This document shows, one piece after another, positions 18,126 to 26,996 of a stretch of 64,000 nt of DNA. Position 1 is the first letter of the stretch. The number at the start of each line of letters is the position of its first letter. The position numbers were made by a program, and so were the translations under genes. The DNA is from Neisseria mucosa. Lineage in GTDB: Bacteria; Pseudomonadota; Gammaproteobacteria; Burkholderiales; Neisseriaceae. The notes below the pieces were generated by a model. It ran no database searches. It was not told the DNA's origin and saw only the letters and a list, made by a program, of their open reading frames with translations. The DNA lies in the NCBI RefSeq assembly GCF_013267835.1, contig NZ_CP053939.1, positions 992,001 through 1,056,000 of the forward strand, in the 5' to 3' direction.

Positions 18126-18716
18126 TTAAACCAACATATTGCTGCTCATTCGTTGCGTTTGGTTTTCCGTAAAACGAACCAAACTTGCCTGCTTGTCAAA
18201 ACCCAATGGCTTGGCGACAAGACGGTTGGGCAATTTGTTCAAATGATGATTGTAGCTTCCGGCTCTACGGTTGTAAGCACGGCGTGCCGATGCGACTTCT
18301 GCTTCTGCGGCACCCAGCATTTCCATCAAACCGGCCAATTTCTCATCAGGATGTTGTTTCAAAAGGCTGTTGACGGCGGTTTGTAATTTTTTCAGCGCAT
18401 GATTCAATGCTGTTTCGGTTTCGCACAGATGTTTGATTTTGGATTCGGAAAATGTTTTGGCAGTTTGCGCCAATGCGGTTTCAACTTCGACGCACATCTG
18501 CTGAACGTTTTGATCCGATGCAATGCCCTGCTCTTGCAGGTGTTTGCTGTATGCATCCAATACATGACGGACGGCCTGATGTCGGCAGTCGAGCGCAATG
18601 CGCAAAGAGACAAAGGATTCGCGACAGTCTTTTTTGCGGTCTTTCAACTGTTGTTTGAAATACAATAAGACGGCGGCGATTGATACAAAGATAAGTGCAA
18701 GACTGATAATGCCCAT
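18126..18716 (-). CDS. LemA family protein
   Basis: A 196-residue protein with one N-terminal transmembrane helix (about residues 3-18) followed by a long helical cytoplasmic or periplasmic domain. The C-terminal signature ARRAYNRRAGSYNHHLNKLPNRLVAKPLGF is that of LemA proteins. Their function is poorly defined. The ATG at 18716 is chosen because AGGGAA lies nine bases upstream; an in-frame start at 18746 lacks this. It stands alone, with hairpins on both sides. Confidence 0.88.
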   Translation of the reverse strand: MGIISLALIFVSIAAVLLYFKQQLKDRKKDCRESFVSLRIALDCRHQAVRHVLDAYSKHLQEQGIASDQNVQQMCVEVETALAQTAKTFSESKIKHLCETETALNHALKKLQTAVNSLLKQHPDEKLAGLMEMLGAAEAEVASARRAYNRRAGSYNHHLNKLPNRLVAKPLGFDKQASLVRFTENQTQRMSSNMLV

Positions 18717-18814
18717 AGTGAGTTCCCTAGTTATGATGCCACTCATATCGGTGGCTGATTTTATTTACATCGATTATAATCCAATTTCAATATTTTTCCC
18801 AATTTTCATAAAAA

Positions 18815-18839
18815 AGGCCGTCTGAAATTCAGACGGCCT
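18815..18839 (-). terminator. Uptake-sequence hairpin terminator
   Basis: Arms 18815-18826 and 18828-18839 separated by one base. On the minus strand it is followed by a run of T, so it terminates the metallophosphoesterase gene. Confidence 0.83.
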
Positions 18840-18857
18840 GAAGTTTATATTTCTATT

Positions 18858-19946
18858 TCAATGCTTTGACTTGATGTCAATCACCCACACTTCTGATTGA
18901 GAACCCAAACGAAGGGGAATGCCCCAGAAGCCGTAGCCCGAAGTGGTGAAGAAATGGCCGTTACCGATTGCCTCATAGCCGTAAGCAAGACGATAAAGCG
19001 TACGGACGATAAGGTTGGCGGGTGCGACTTGGCCGTTGTGGACATGGCCGGAAACCTGCACATCAATCGGCAGCCGGGCATGGGTTTCGATTGAAGTAGG
19101 ACGGTGGTCCATCAGTAAAACCGGTAATTGGGTATTTTGACCTTCTAAAAGCTGCTCCGCACTGGGGCGTTTGTGATCCAAATCATCGCTCCGCCCCACC
19201 AGCAACACACCATTCACTTCCAAAACCTGATTGGCCAAAACCGTCAAACCTGCCGCTTCCAATTCATGTTTGATGCGTTTCTGATCACGGAACCAATCAT
19301 GATTGCCCAAAGTGGCATAAACGCCCATCGGCGCAGTCAGTTTCTGCAAATGCGGTTTCATGTTTTCTTTCAGGTACGCATCGACGGTATCGTCCATCAA
19401 ATCGCCCGGCAGCAACACCATGTCGACTTGTTCCTGCTTCATAATGTCGGTCAGCTTGTCCAATTGACGCGTGCCGAACAAAATCCCCAAGTGCAAATCG
19501 CTGGCCACGCCGATACGCAGCGGCTTATCCATCTTCTTATTGATGAATACAGTCTGATGGCGGATCACGGGCGTATAGGCGTTATACATCCCCAAACCGA
19601 GCAAACCGATCACAAACAAAGGCGCAAACAGCCTCAGGCTTCGAGAAAGCGGTTGGCGCGCCATAAAACGGCGCAGCAAAAGATACAGGATAAATGTCGC
19701 CAACGCGGCATACATCACAAACAGCAAGATCACCATCCAAAACGCCACCACGCGGAACATCATATGTCCCAATTCCAGCAGCAAGCCGACCAACAAGCCG
19801 TTTGTAATGAAATAGGAAATACCCATCAACCAACGTCTGCCGACTTTGCCGATCCAAGGCGCAAACAGCCATTGCAGCGAACGCCCAAGCCCGAATGTAA
19901 ACACTTGCAACAGAATGACGCTCACAAAAAACATCTTGCCAAACAT
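18858..19946 (-). CDS. Membrane-anchored metallophosphoesterase
   Basis: A 362-residue protein with about four N-terminal transmembrane helices (residues 1-135) and a calcineurin-like phosphoesterase domain: SDLHLG, PGDLMDD, TLGNHDW and the two-His block SGHVHNGQ. The catalytic domain resembles E. coli YaeI/YkuE-type enzymes, which cleave phosphodiesters, some of them in lipid substrates. The substrate is not predictable. GGAAAG precedes the ATG at 19946. The gene is divergent from the Dyp peroxidase. Confidence 0.88.
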   Translation of the reverse strand: MFGKMFFVSVILLQVFTFGLGRSLQWLFAPWIGKVGRRWLMGISYFITNGLLVGLLLELGHMMFRVVAFWMVILLFVMYAALATFILYLLLRRFMARQPLSRSLRLFAPLFVIGLLGLGMYNAYTPVIRHQTVFINKKMDKPLRIGVASDLHLGILFGTRQLDKLTDIMKQEQVDMVLLPGDLMDDTVDAYLKENMKPHLQKLTAPMGVYATLGNHDWFRDQKRIKHELEAAGLTVLANQVLEVNGVLLVGRSDDLDHKRPSAEQLLEGQNTQLPVLLMDHRPTSIETHARLPIDVQVSGHVHNGQVAPANLIVRTLYRLAYGYEAIGNGHFFTTSGYGFWGIPLRLGSQSEVWVIDIKSKH

Positions 19947-20049
19947 GCCTTTCCGCCCTAAAAAATCAAAAGGCAGATTTTAGGCCGTCTGAAACTTTCA
20001 GTGTATAATCCCCCACGTAAAAACCCATAATATTTTGAAAGGAATCATC

Positions 20050-20958
20050 ATGAGCCACCCTCAATCAGCTATTATTCCTGATCACGCACAAGCCGGTATT
20101 TTTATCGAAGCAGATATTTCAGACGGCCGCAACGAAGACATCAAATCTGCCTGCCGCCTTTCTTTGGAATCCTTGGCCAAACTGAAAACCCGTTTTCCAA
20201 ATGATATTTTGGGTTTGGCCATTGCCTTCGGCAGCCGCGCATGGCAATCGTTCGGCCATACTGACGAAGGCAGCGAAATCAAACCTTTCCCTGAATTGGG
20301 CAACGGCCTCGCCCCTTCCACCCAACACGACCTCTATATCCACATCCAAGCCACCGAGCAAAAAGCCGCCTATGCCTTGGCACAATCCGTATTAAGTGCA
20401 TTCGGCGACAGCATCCGCGTAGCCACTGAAGAACACGGCCTGCGCCTGTATGAAGACCGCGGCTTGGACGGTTTTGTCGATGGCACGGAAAATCCGCAGG
20501 GCGATGACAATGTACGCAATGTTGCCATTATTCCCGAAGGCAAGCCTGATGCCGGCGGCAGCTATGTTTTGCTGCAAAAATACCTGCACGATTTGAAAAA
20601 ATGGGATGCTGTTCCTACTGCCGAACAAGAAGCCAGCGTTGGCCGCAGCAAAGAAGCCAATGACGAATTCAGCAAAGACGTGCGCCTGCCCGACTCACAT
20701 CTCGGCCGCGTCAATGTCAAAGAAAACGGCGTTGGTTTGAAAATCGTCCGCCGCAGCTTGCCCTTCGGCAAAATCAGCGGCGAACATGGTTTGATGTTCA
20801 CTTCCTATTGCAACACGCTGCACAATATTGAAATCCAACTGCTCAATATGTTCGGCGATGCAGATGGTAAAACCGACTTACTGCTGAAATATTTGTCTAA
20901 AGCCGTATCAGGCGCCTACTATTACGCGCCTTCTGTCGAGCGTTTGCAAAATCTTTAA
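20050..20958 (+). CDS. Dyp-type heme peroxidase (YfeX-like)
   Basis: A 302-residue peroxidase of the dye-decolourising family with the distal heme motif GFVDGTENPQG containing catalytic Asp, and further family residues in HLGRVNVKENGVGLKIVRRSLPFG. There is no signal or Tat sequence, so it is the cytoplasmic YfeX-like type rather than EfeB. The ATG at 20050 follows AAAGGAA; a TTG at 20035 is the alternative. A TATAAT at 20004-20009 may be its -10. Physiological role in this group (heme or porphyrin oxidation) is unsettled. Confidence 0.92.
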   Translation: MSHPQSAIIPDHAQAGIFIEADISDGRNEDIKSACRLSLESLAKLKTRFPNDILGLAIAFGSRAWQSFGHTDEGSEIKPFPELGNGLAPSTQHDLYIHIQATEQKAAYALAQSVLSAFGDSIRVATEEHGLRLYEDRGLDGFVDGTENPQGDDNVRNVAIIPEGKPDAGGSYVLLQKYLHDLKKWDAVPTAEQEASVGRSKEANDEFSKDVRLPDSHLGRVNVKENGVGLKIVRRSLPFGKISGEHGLMFTSYCNTLHNIEIQLLNMFGDADGKTDLLLKYLSKAVSGAYYYAPSVERLQNL

Positions 20959-20977
20959 CGGCTCAAAGGCCGTCTGA

Positions 20978-21007
20978 AAAAACCTGCCTTTTCAAAGGCA
21001 GGTTTTT
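20978..21007 (+). terminator. Intrinsic terminator of the Dyp peroxidase gene
   Basis: AAAAACCTGCCTTT at 20978-20991 and its complement at 20994-21007 form a strong stem followed by TTTTTG. A single uptake sequence lies just before it at 20968-20979. Confidence 0.85.
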
Positions 21008-21169
21008 GTTATTTAAATCCCATTAATATTTTTATGGTATCATCATAGAAATTGATTCCATTATTGCTTCATAAACCCTGATTGCAGACAACGATAAAAA
21101 CCGATACGCCCCAGACAGCTATTTTCGATAAAATAAACCCGATCATTATCCCTATAAAATTACGACACC

Positions 21170-22837
21170 ATGTATAAACCCCGCCTCCTTCCCCTGCCCG
21201 TATTGATTCTCTCCGCTCTGAACGCCTATGCGGCCAATACGCCAAATCCGCCTGATCAAATCGATAAAAACGTATCCAACCAATTCGACAAAGACTTCCG
21301 CGATAACCTCGACCAGATTCATTCGGTCGAAATCCAAAAACGCGAGCAGTCGGCATGGGATTTACAGAAAAAACAAGATAACGACGCGGTTGCACAAGAA
21401 GGGCCGTCTGAAAACAATACCGAATGCTTGGATTACACCGGTATCGAACTTTCCGGCATTACGCTCATCGATTCCAAAAAGATTGAAGCCAAGCTCCCCA
21501 AATGCATCAATCAAAACAACATCAACCAACTGAACCGAGACATCGTTGCCGAGTATATCGCTCAAGGCTATCCGCACACGCAAATCAAATTTGAAACCAC
21601 GCCCGCGCGTGTTTTGAAATTGGCCGTCATCGAAGGCAAAATCCGTGAGATTACCGGCGGCTCCCGTACAGTCAACGTCGACACCCTCTTCCCCAATCAT
21701 CAAGGCAAACCGCTGAACATCCAATACCTCGACCAAGGTATCGAACAGGCAAACCATGTTGCCGGCAACAACGTCAGCATCGATGTTTATCCGCATGATG
21801 ACGGCACCGCCTCCATCCAACTCAACAACGATGCCGAAAAACATTGGGGCGGCAGCATCACCTTCGACAATAAAGGCAGCAAACCCAATACCACGACACT
21901 GCGCGGCAGCCTGAATATCGGCAGCCCGTTGGGATTGAGCGACTCCCTTTATCTAAACGGCTACACCAATCTAAACAACCACGACAGCCATTACAGTCGC
22001 GGCGGCAGCCTGTTCTACCAAGTTCCTTATGGCGCATGGACATTCAGCACTTACGCTGCCGCGTCGCAATCGCAAAGCATCCTAACGCCCAGCGTAACGC
22101 GCTATGCTTACCGCTCCAAATCCAAAGCGGCAGGAATCAAAGCAGACCGCGTATTCTCACGCAGTCAAAAACACATTACCTCCGCCTATGCCGGTATCGA
22201 TTATGTGAAACAGACTGCAAAATTTGCCGACAGCAAACTGGAATTGCAAAGTCCGGAAATCTATTCGGCACAAGTCGGCCTGTCGCACACGGCCATCCTG
22301 CCAAACGGCATTTGGCTCAACAATATCGGCGTGGAACAAGGGTTTGCGAAAAATACCGAACACACACCGTTCGACAAACACTATACCTCTGTATCCTTGC
22401 AAAGCAATTTGATTCAAAACCGCCCATTGGGCAAATGGATCGTGCGCAACCATCACCAAATCGATGCCCAATATAGCCCGCATGATTTGTTTGCCGCCAA
22501 AGAAATGGACATCGTCGGTTATCAAAATGTACGCGGTTTCCGTTCGACTTCTTTGAGCGCAAGCAGCGCAGTCCTGTTGAGCAATACCGTTTATTTCCGC
22601 CGTAATACGCCTCACGGCATCTATATCGAACCTTATCTGGGCGCAGACATCGGCGTTGCCAAAAATCATCACGAAGGTTCGCAACGCGCCATGGGCTTAG
22701 TGGCAGGTTTGAATTTGGGCAAGGCGGACAAATGGCAGCTTTCTGCCGACTACGGCAAAGGTTTTGCGCGCATGCCCAACCAATCAAACAGCGAAAAACA
22801 GGATCATGTAACCGTTTCTTTACGCATTCCATTTTAA
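21170..22837 (+). CDS. tpsB: Two-partner secretion transporter TpsB (ShlB/FhaC family)
   Basis: TpsB forms the outer-membrane pore that exports TpsA. The 555-residue protein has a signal peptide (to about residue 22), an N-terminal helix and linker rich in charged residues, POTRA domains (TGIELSGITLIDSKKIE and the following repeat, about residues 85-235) and a 16-strand barrel. The Omp85 loop motif VRGFR lies at 454-458 and the protein ends in phenylalanine (SLRIPF), as barrel proteins do. One uptake sequence at 21404-21413 encodes PSEN in the linker. tpsA follows after 255 bases. Confidence 0.94.
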   Translation: MYKPRLLPLPVLILSALNAYAANTPNPPDQIDKNVSNQFDKDFRDNLDQIHSVEIQKREQSAWDLQKKQDNDAVAQEGPSENNTECLDYTGIELSGITLIDSKKIEAKLPKCINQNNINQLNRDIVAEYIAQGYPHTQIKFETTPARVLKLAVIEGKIREITGGSRTVNVDTLFPNHQGKPLNIQYLDQGIEQANHVAGNNVSIDVYPHDDGTASIQLNNDAEKHWGGSITFDNKGSKPNTTTLRGSLNIGSPLGLSDSLYLNGYTNLNNHDSHYSRGGSLFYQVPYGAWTFSTYAAASQSQSILTPSVTRYAYRSKSKAAGIKADRVFSRSQKHITSAYAGIDYVKQTAKFADSKLELQSPEIYSAQVGLSHTAILPNGIWLNNIGVEQGFAKNTEHTPFDKHYTSVSLQSNLIQNRPLGKWIVRNHHQIDAQYSPHDLFAAKEMDIVGYQNVRGFRSTSLSASSAVLLSNTVYFRRNTPHGIYIEPYLGADIGVAKNHHEGSQRAMGLVAGLNLGKADKWQLSADYGKGFARMPNQSNSEKQDHVTVSLRIPF

Positions 22838-22875
22838 AATTATGTAAATATATATCCTTTTATCCAATATATAAA

Positions 22876-22926
22876 CCGCTCATCTTAGCGTTATTAATTT
22901 CCCATTAATATCAATAGGATGAGCGG
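22876..22926 (+). terminator. Inverted repeat between tpsB and tpsA, possible attenuator
   Basis: CCGCTCATC at 22876-22884 and GATGAGCGG at 22918-22926 are perfect 9-base inverted repeats followed by ATTTTATTT. The 33-base loop holds a smaller ATTAAT inverted repeat. It could end part of tpsB transcription before tpsA. Position and T-rich tail are seen; activity is inference. Confidence 0.5.
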
Positions 22927-23092
22927 ATTTTATTTGCATTTGAAATAGTGCACACAAGGTCATACTGGTGGTATGATTGTAAAAATTTCCATACCAATGT
23001 TAATACATTCAAAAGTTTTCTCAACAGAAATCCGATACCCGATATGGGATTTCTGATTCACTCTCCATCACGATAAATAAGGATTAAAATCC

Positions 23093-26000
23093 ATGAAAAT
23101 CGACACTTTATATCAGCCTAAGCTCTCAGCTTCCGGCAAAGTGACTGTCGCCGTGTGCTTTGCATTCCTGGGAAATGCAGCGGTAGCCGCCAATATCGAA
23201 GCCATCGGCCAAACTTCGGTACAGCAGCAAAACAATGTCGACATCGTCAACATTGCCGCACCGACGGCCCAAGGTCTTTCTCACAACCAATACAACAAGT
23301 ACAACGTTTCCCAACACGGTGCCGTTTTGAATAACGCCCTGTCTGCCGGTAAATCCCAACTGGCCGGAAACCTGTCTGCCAACAAAAACTTCCAAGGTCA
23401 GGCCGCATCTGTGATCTTGAACGAAGTAGTCAGCAAAAACCCTTCCCTGATCTTGGGTCAGCAAGAGATCTTCGGTATTGCCGCAGACTATGTTTTGGCA
23501 AACCCTAACGGCATTACCCACAACGGCGGCAGCATCCTGAATGCCAACCGCGCATCCTTGGTTGTCGGTACGCCAACCGTTTCAGACGGCACGTTGAAAT
23601 CTTTCAATATCAGCGACAATGGCAAACAACTGCAAGTAAACGGTAATTTGAGCGGCAACCGCGTAGTTGACCTGCTCGCGCCACAAGTTGTGGTCGGCAA
23701 ATCAGCCAACGTCAATGCCGCCGACGCCATCAACGTTTCTTCAGGCAAAAGCAACTTCGACTACAAAACCGCACAAATCGAAGCCTTGGACGCAGCTTCA
23801 AATGCGCCGGTTCTTGACGGCCATATCTTCGGCAGTATGCGCGCCGGTACCATCCGCATCCACGCGACCGACAAACGCGCCAAACAAAACATTCAAAACG
23901 CCGCCATTACCGGCACCCGCTACCTGAATATCGACAGCAAAGGCAACCTGAGCATCCAGTCCGCCAATCTGACCAGCGCACAAATGGAATTATTTGCCCG
24001 CGATACCGACATCAAAGGCACGGTTACCAGCCATTCCGCTAATAAATCTTCCAGCGGCAAAGAAGCGCAAAATGTTCAGCACTTCCGTTCAAACCGCAAC
24101 AAAACGGAAAACTTTACCGCCAGCAATATCAATGCATCCGAGTCATTGACTCTGAACAACAGCGGCAGCCTCAACCTTAGCGCAGCCAACATCAATGCCG
24201 GTGCGCTGACCGCATCTGCCACAGGCAACATCAATTCTAACGCGGTAAAAACAACCAACCGCATAGAATCCGACCATACTCAAAGCAAAGGCCTTTGGTA
24301 CAACAACAACCTGAGCTCTTCTGCTGACGAAAGCCTGCATCAAACCAAAATCAATGCCGGTTCTGTCAATATTGCCACCACCGGCAAAGTTCAATTGGAT
24401 GCTACCGAACTGAACTCGGCTGCTGATGCTCGCATTGCCGCCCAACAAGGAATCGTATTGAGCAGCAACAGCGAAACCGACAGCAGCTCGACTTATGTCA
24501 GCTTCAAAAACGAAACTGCCGCGCTGAAAACCGGTATCGCTACCAAATCTTCCAAAAACTCTACCGCCCATCAAACCAAAATTTCCGCAGCCGGTGATAT
24601 CGGTTTGATTTCCGAAGGCGATTTGAGCACTTACGGCGCAAGCATCGCGGCAAACGGCAATGTCGTTACCGATGTCAACAACATCAACTTGGGTACGCAA
24701 ACCACCATCAACACCAACAGCCTTGACGACCAGAAAAAATACTGGGGCGGCCTGTTCGGCGGTGAAAGCCAAGTTCAAAACAACCGTACCGAAAACCTGC
24801 ACGGCAGCAGCATTACTGCCAACTCAAACGTAGTCTTGGGTGCAAAAAACGGCGTCAACGTTTACGGCAGTACCGTTGAAGGCCAAGCCGGTACATTCGT
24901 CAGCTCCAAAGCAGGCAATGTTGATATTAAAAACGCCACCAGCACCGATACTTCCGCACAAAGCGCGCGTAAAGGTACGATTTTCAATATCACGACCTCC
25001 AAAACCAGCAGCAACAGCAGCATTGAAAAAGTAACCGGTTCTACCCTGGTTTCCAATGCCGACCTGACCGTTGTTTCCAACAAAGACATCAATGTGATCG
25101 GCTCTGCATTGTTTGCGGCACAAAAACTGCAACTGGCTTCCGCAGGCGATTTGACCATCGATGCCGCCAAAGCGGTAGAAAACAAACAGGTCAACGAGTA
25201 TTCCATCAAAGGCTACTCGGGTACCGAAACCAATAAAGAAAACGGCAGCGTGACTGCCAAAGCCGGTATCAAATTCACCGATACCCACACCGACACCCAT
25301 TCTGTCGGCCTGAGCGGCAGCATTTTGACCGGTAAAAACACCCAGTTGTCTTCCAACTCAAACGTTACCGTCAGCGGCAGCCAAGTCAACGGCGAAGAAT
25401 CCGTTAACATTTCCGCAGCCAATGACGTCAATGTTGTTGCCTCCAAAGGCAGCAGCACAGTGACCGAATCCGGCCGCGTAACCGATTTGGGCGTATCTGC
25501 CACCGCATACGGAAAAAATAACGCCGCAGGCGTCGGCGTATCTGTCGGCATTACCAGCACCAAAACGGATGCAACAACCGTAACGGACACATCTCATGTA
25601 TCCAACATCAACACCGGCGGCAACACCACCATCACTGCCAACGGCAATATTAATCAAGAAGGTACCGTGATTAATGCGACCGGCAATGTGATTGAGTCTG
25701 CCAAAAACGTTACCCATGCAGCGGCACACAGCGGTGCGAAATCCGATGTGAAACAAAACGGCGGCGGTTTGGTCGTTTCTGCCGGCATCAGCACCAACAA
25801 AGGCATCGGCGGTGAAATCACTGCACAAGGTCAAGGCAATTCTTCGACCCACAATGAATCCACTGCAACCGTCACCACCATCAACGCAGGCAATGCCATC
25901 GTTTTGGCAAATGACAAAGTGTCTGATGAAGGTACAAAATACGATGTGACCGGTGCGATCAACATTGACGCAGGTTCATACCACAACACTGCCGCCCACA

Positions 26001-26851
26001 ACACCAGCAACAGCAGCAGCAAACAAGGCGGCGCGTCTTTGACTGTCGGCGCATACACCAAAGACGGTTCAAACGTTGATGTGAATGCCAACCTGAACGT
26101 CAACTACGCTGATGAAAACAAAAAAGAATCTACCGCCGTCAAAGGCGATATGAATGCGACCAATGTTGTCATCAACGCCAAAGACTCTGCTGAAATCGCA
26201 TCCAACATTACTGCCAACAACAACGTCAACATTACCGCAGGCAACGGCGTAACCTTCACCGAGTCAGCCAATACTGCCTCCAACCAAGGTACAGCCGTTA
26301 ATGTCGGTATCGGCGCTGGTGCGACAATCAATGTTGAAACCGGTGTTGCCGTTCCTCACGTCAACGGCTCTGTCGGCGTCAACAAAACCGATAACGCTTC
26401 TTCTACCGCCACAGGCGCGAATGTAGCGGCCGGCAACGATATTAAAATCAATGCCAACAACGGCGACGTCAACCTGCACGGTACCAACTTGGTATCCAAC
26501 AACTCCGTTGAAGTAGAAGGCAACAAAGTCAATACTTCCGGCGCGATCAGCAGCGTTAACGAAAAAAATCTGACCGTCAATGTCAACGGCAGCTACGCTT
26601 CAGGCAAACCAAACGGCGGCATCAACGCCAAAGGTAAAAACGACGCCAACGTAACCAATACGGCAAATGTCATCCAAAGCGACAATGTCGTTATTACTAC
26701 CGGCTCTCCAACCGGTTTGAGCGTCAACAATACGGCCATCAACGGTAATAATGTTGTGCACTACTATGACAACACTAAAGCTTCTGCGGCGAACCGTTAT
26801 ACCTATCGTCCTCGCCAACCAAGCTACGCCAAACGCCGTTTGCGTTACTAA
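23093..26851 (+). CDS. tpsA: Two-partner secretion exoprotein TpsA (filamentous hemagglutinin-like)
   Basis: A 1252-residue secreted protein partnered with TpsB. It has a long signal sequence ending near AVAA (about 33), then the TPS secretion domain with its two landmark motifs NPSLI (116-120) and NPNGI (137-141), then some 1000 residues of Asn-, Ser-, Thr- and Ala-rich beta-helix repeats. I see no cysteine after the signal peptide. The C-terminus is a short basic tail (PSYAKRRLRY) with no pretoxin, toxin or DUF637 region, and no immunity gene follows. It therefore looks like an adhesin-type TpsA rather than a contact-dependent inhibition toxin. AAGGA precedes the ATG. Terminated by the hairpin at 26889. 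Confidence 0.92.
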   Translation: MKIDTLYQPKLSASGKVTVAVCFAFLGNAAVAANIEAIGQTSVQQQNNVDIVNIAAPTAQGLSHNQYNKYNVSQHGAVLNNALSAGKSQLAGNLSANKNFQGQAASVILNEVVSKNPSLILGQQEIFGIAADYVLANPNGITHNGGSILNANRASLVVGTPTVSDGTLKSFNISDNGKQLQVNGNLSGNRVVDLLAPQVVVGKSANVNAADAINVSSGKSNFDYKTAQIEALDAASNAPVLDGHIFGSMRAGTIRIHATDKRAKQNIQNAAITGTRYLNIDSKGNLSIQSANLTSAQMELFARDTDIKGTVTSHSANKSSSGKEAQNVQHFRSNRNKTENFTASNINASESLTLNNSGSLNLSAANINAGALTASATGNINSNAVKTTNRIESDHTQSKGLWYNNNLSSSADESLHQTKINAGSVNIATTGKVQLDATELNSAADARIAAQQGIVLSSNSETDSSSTYVSFKNETAALKTGIATKSSKNSTAHQTKISAAGDIGLISEGDLSTYGASIAANGNVVTDVNNINLGTQTTINTNSLDDQKKYWGGLFGGESQVQNNRTENLHGSSITANSNVVLGAKNGVNVYGSTVEGQAGTFVSSKAGNVDIKNATSTDTSAQSARKGTIFNITTSKTSSNSSIEKVTGSTLVSNADLTVVSNKDINVIGSALFAAQKLQLASAGDLTIDAAKAVENKQVNEYSIKGYSGTETNKENGSVTAKAGIKFTDTHTDTHSVGLSGSILTGKNTQLSSNSNVTVSGSQVNGEESVNISAANDVNVVASKGSSTVTESGRVTDLGVSATAYGKNNAAGVGVSVGITSTKTDATTVTDTSHVSNINTGGNTTITANGNINQEGTVINATGNVIESAKNVTHAAAHSGAKSDVKQNGGGLVVSAGISTNKGIGGEITAQGQGNSSTHNESTATVTTINAGNAIVLANDKVSDEGTKYDVTGAINIDAGSYHNTAAHNTSNSSSKQGGASLTVGAYTKDGSNVDVNANLNVNYADENKKESTAVKGDMNATNVVINAKDSAEIASNITANNNVNITAGNGVTFTESANTASNQGTAVNVGIGAGATINVETGVAVPHVNGSVGVNKTDNASSTATGANVAAGNDIKINANNGDVNLHGTNLVSNNSVEVEGNKVNTSGAISSVNEKNLTVNVNGSYASGKPNGGINAKGKNDANVTNTANVIQSDNVVITTGSPTGLSVNNTAINGNNVVHYYDNTKASAANRYTYRPRQPSYAKRRLRY

Positions 26852-26888
26852 GATGCGCTATTGAAGTCATTTGAATAGCCATTAAGAC

Positions 26889-26923
26889 ATGCCGTCTGAA
26901 AACAGAAAGTTTTCAGACGGCAT
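26889..26923 (+). terminator. AT-type uptake-sequence hairpin terminator of tpsA
   Basis: Arms 26889-26903 (ATGCCGTCTGAAAAC) and 26909-26923, loop of five, then TTTTT. Both copies are preceded by AT, unlike most of the window, where AG is the rule. Confidence 0.87.
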
Positions 26924-26996
26924 TTTTATCATTGATGCAAAACCACACACTATCTCTGTTATGATAATGCCTCGCTAATATTATTCCGTTCCAACC

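Noticed and set aside
19173..19961. 262-codon plus-strand frame rich in Gln and His
   Set aside because: It is antisense to the metallophosphoesterase and has the composition expected of reversed codons.
26852..26996. Immunity gene after tpsA
   Set aside because: Only 145 bases with a terminator; no frame of useful length before recB.
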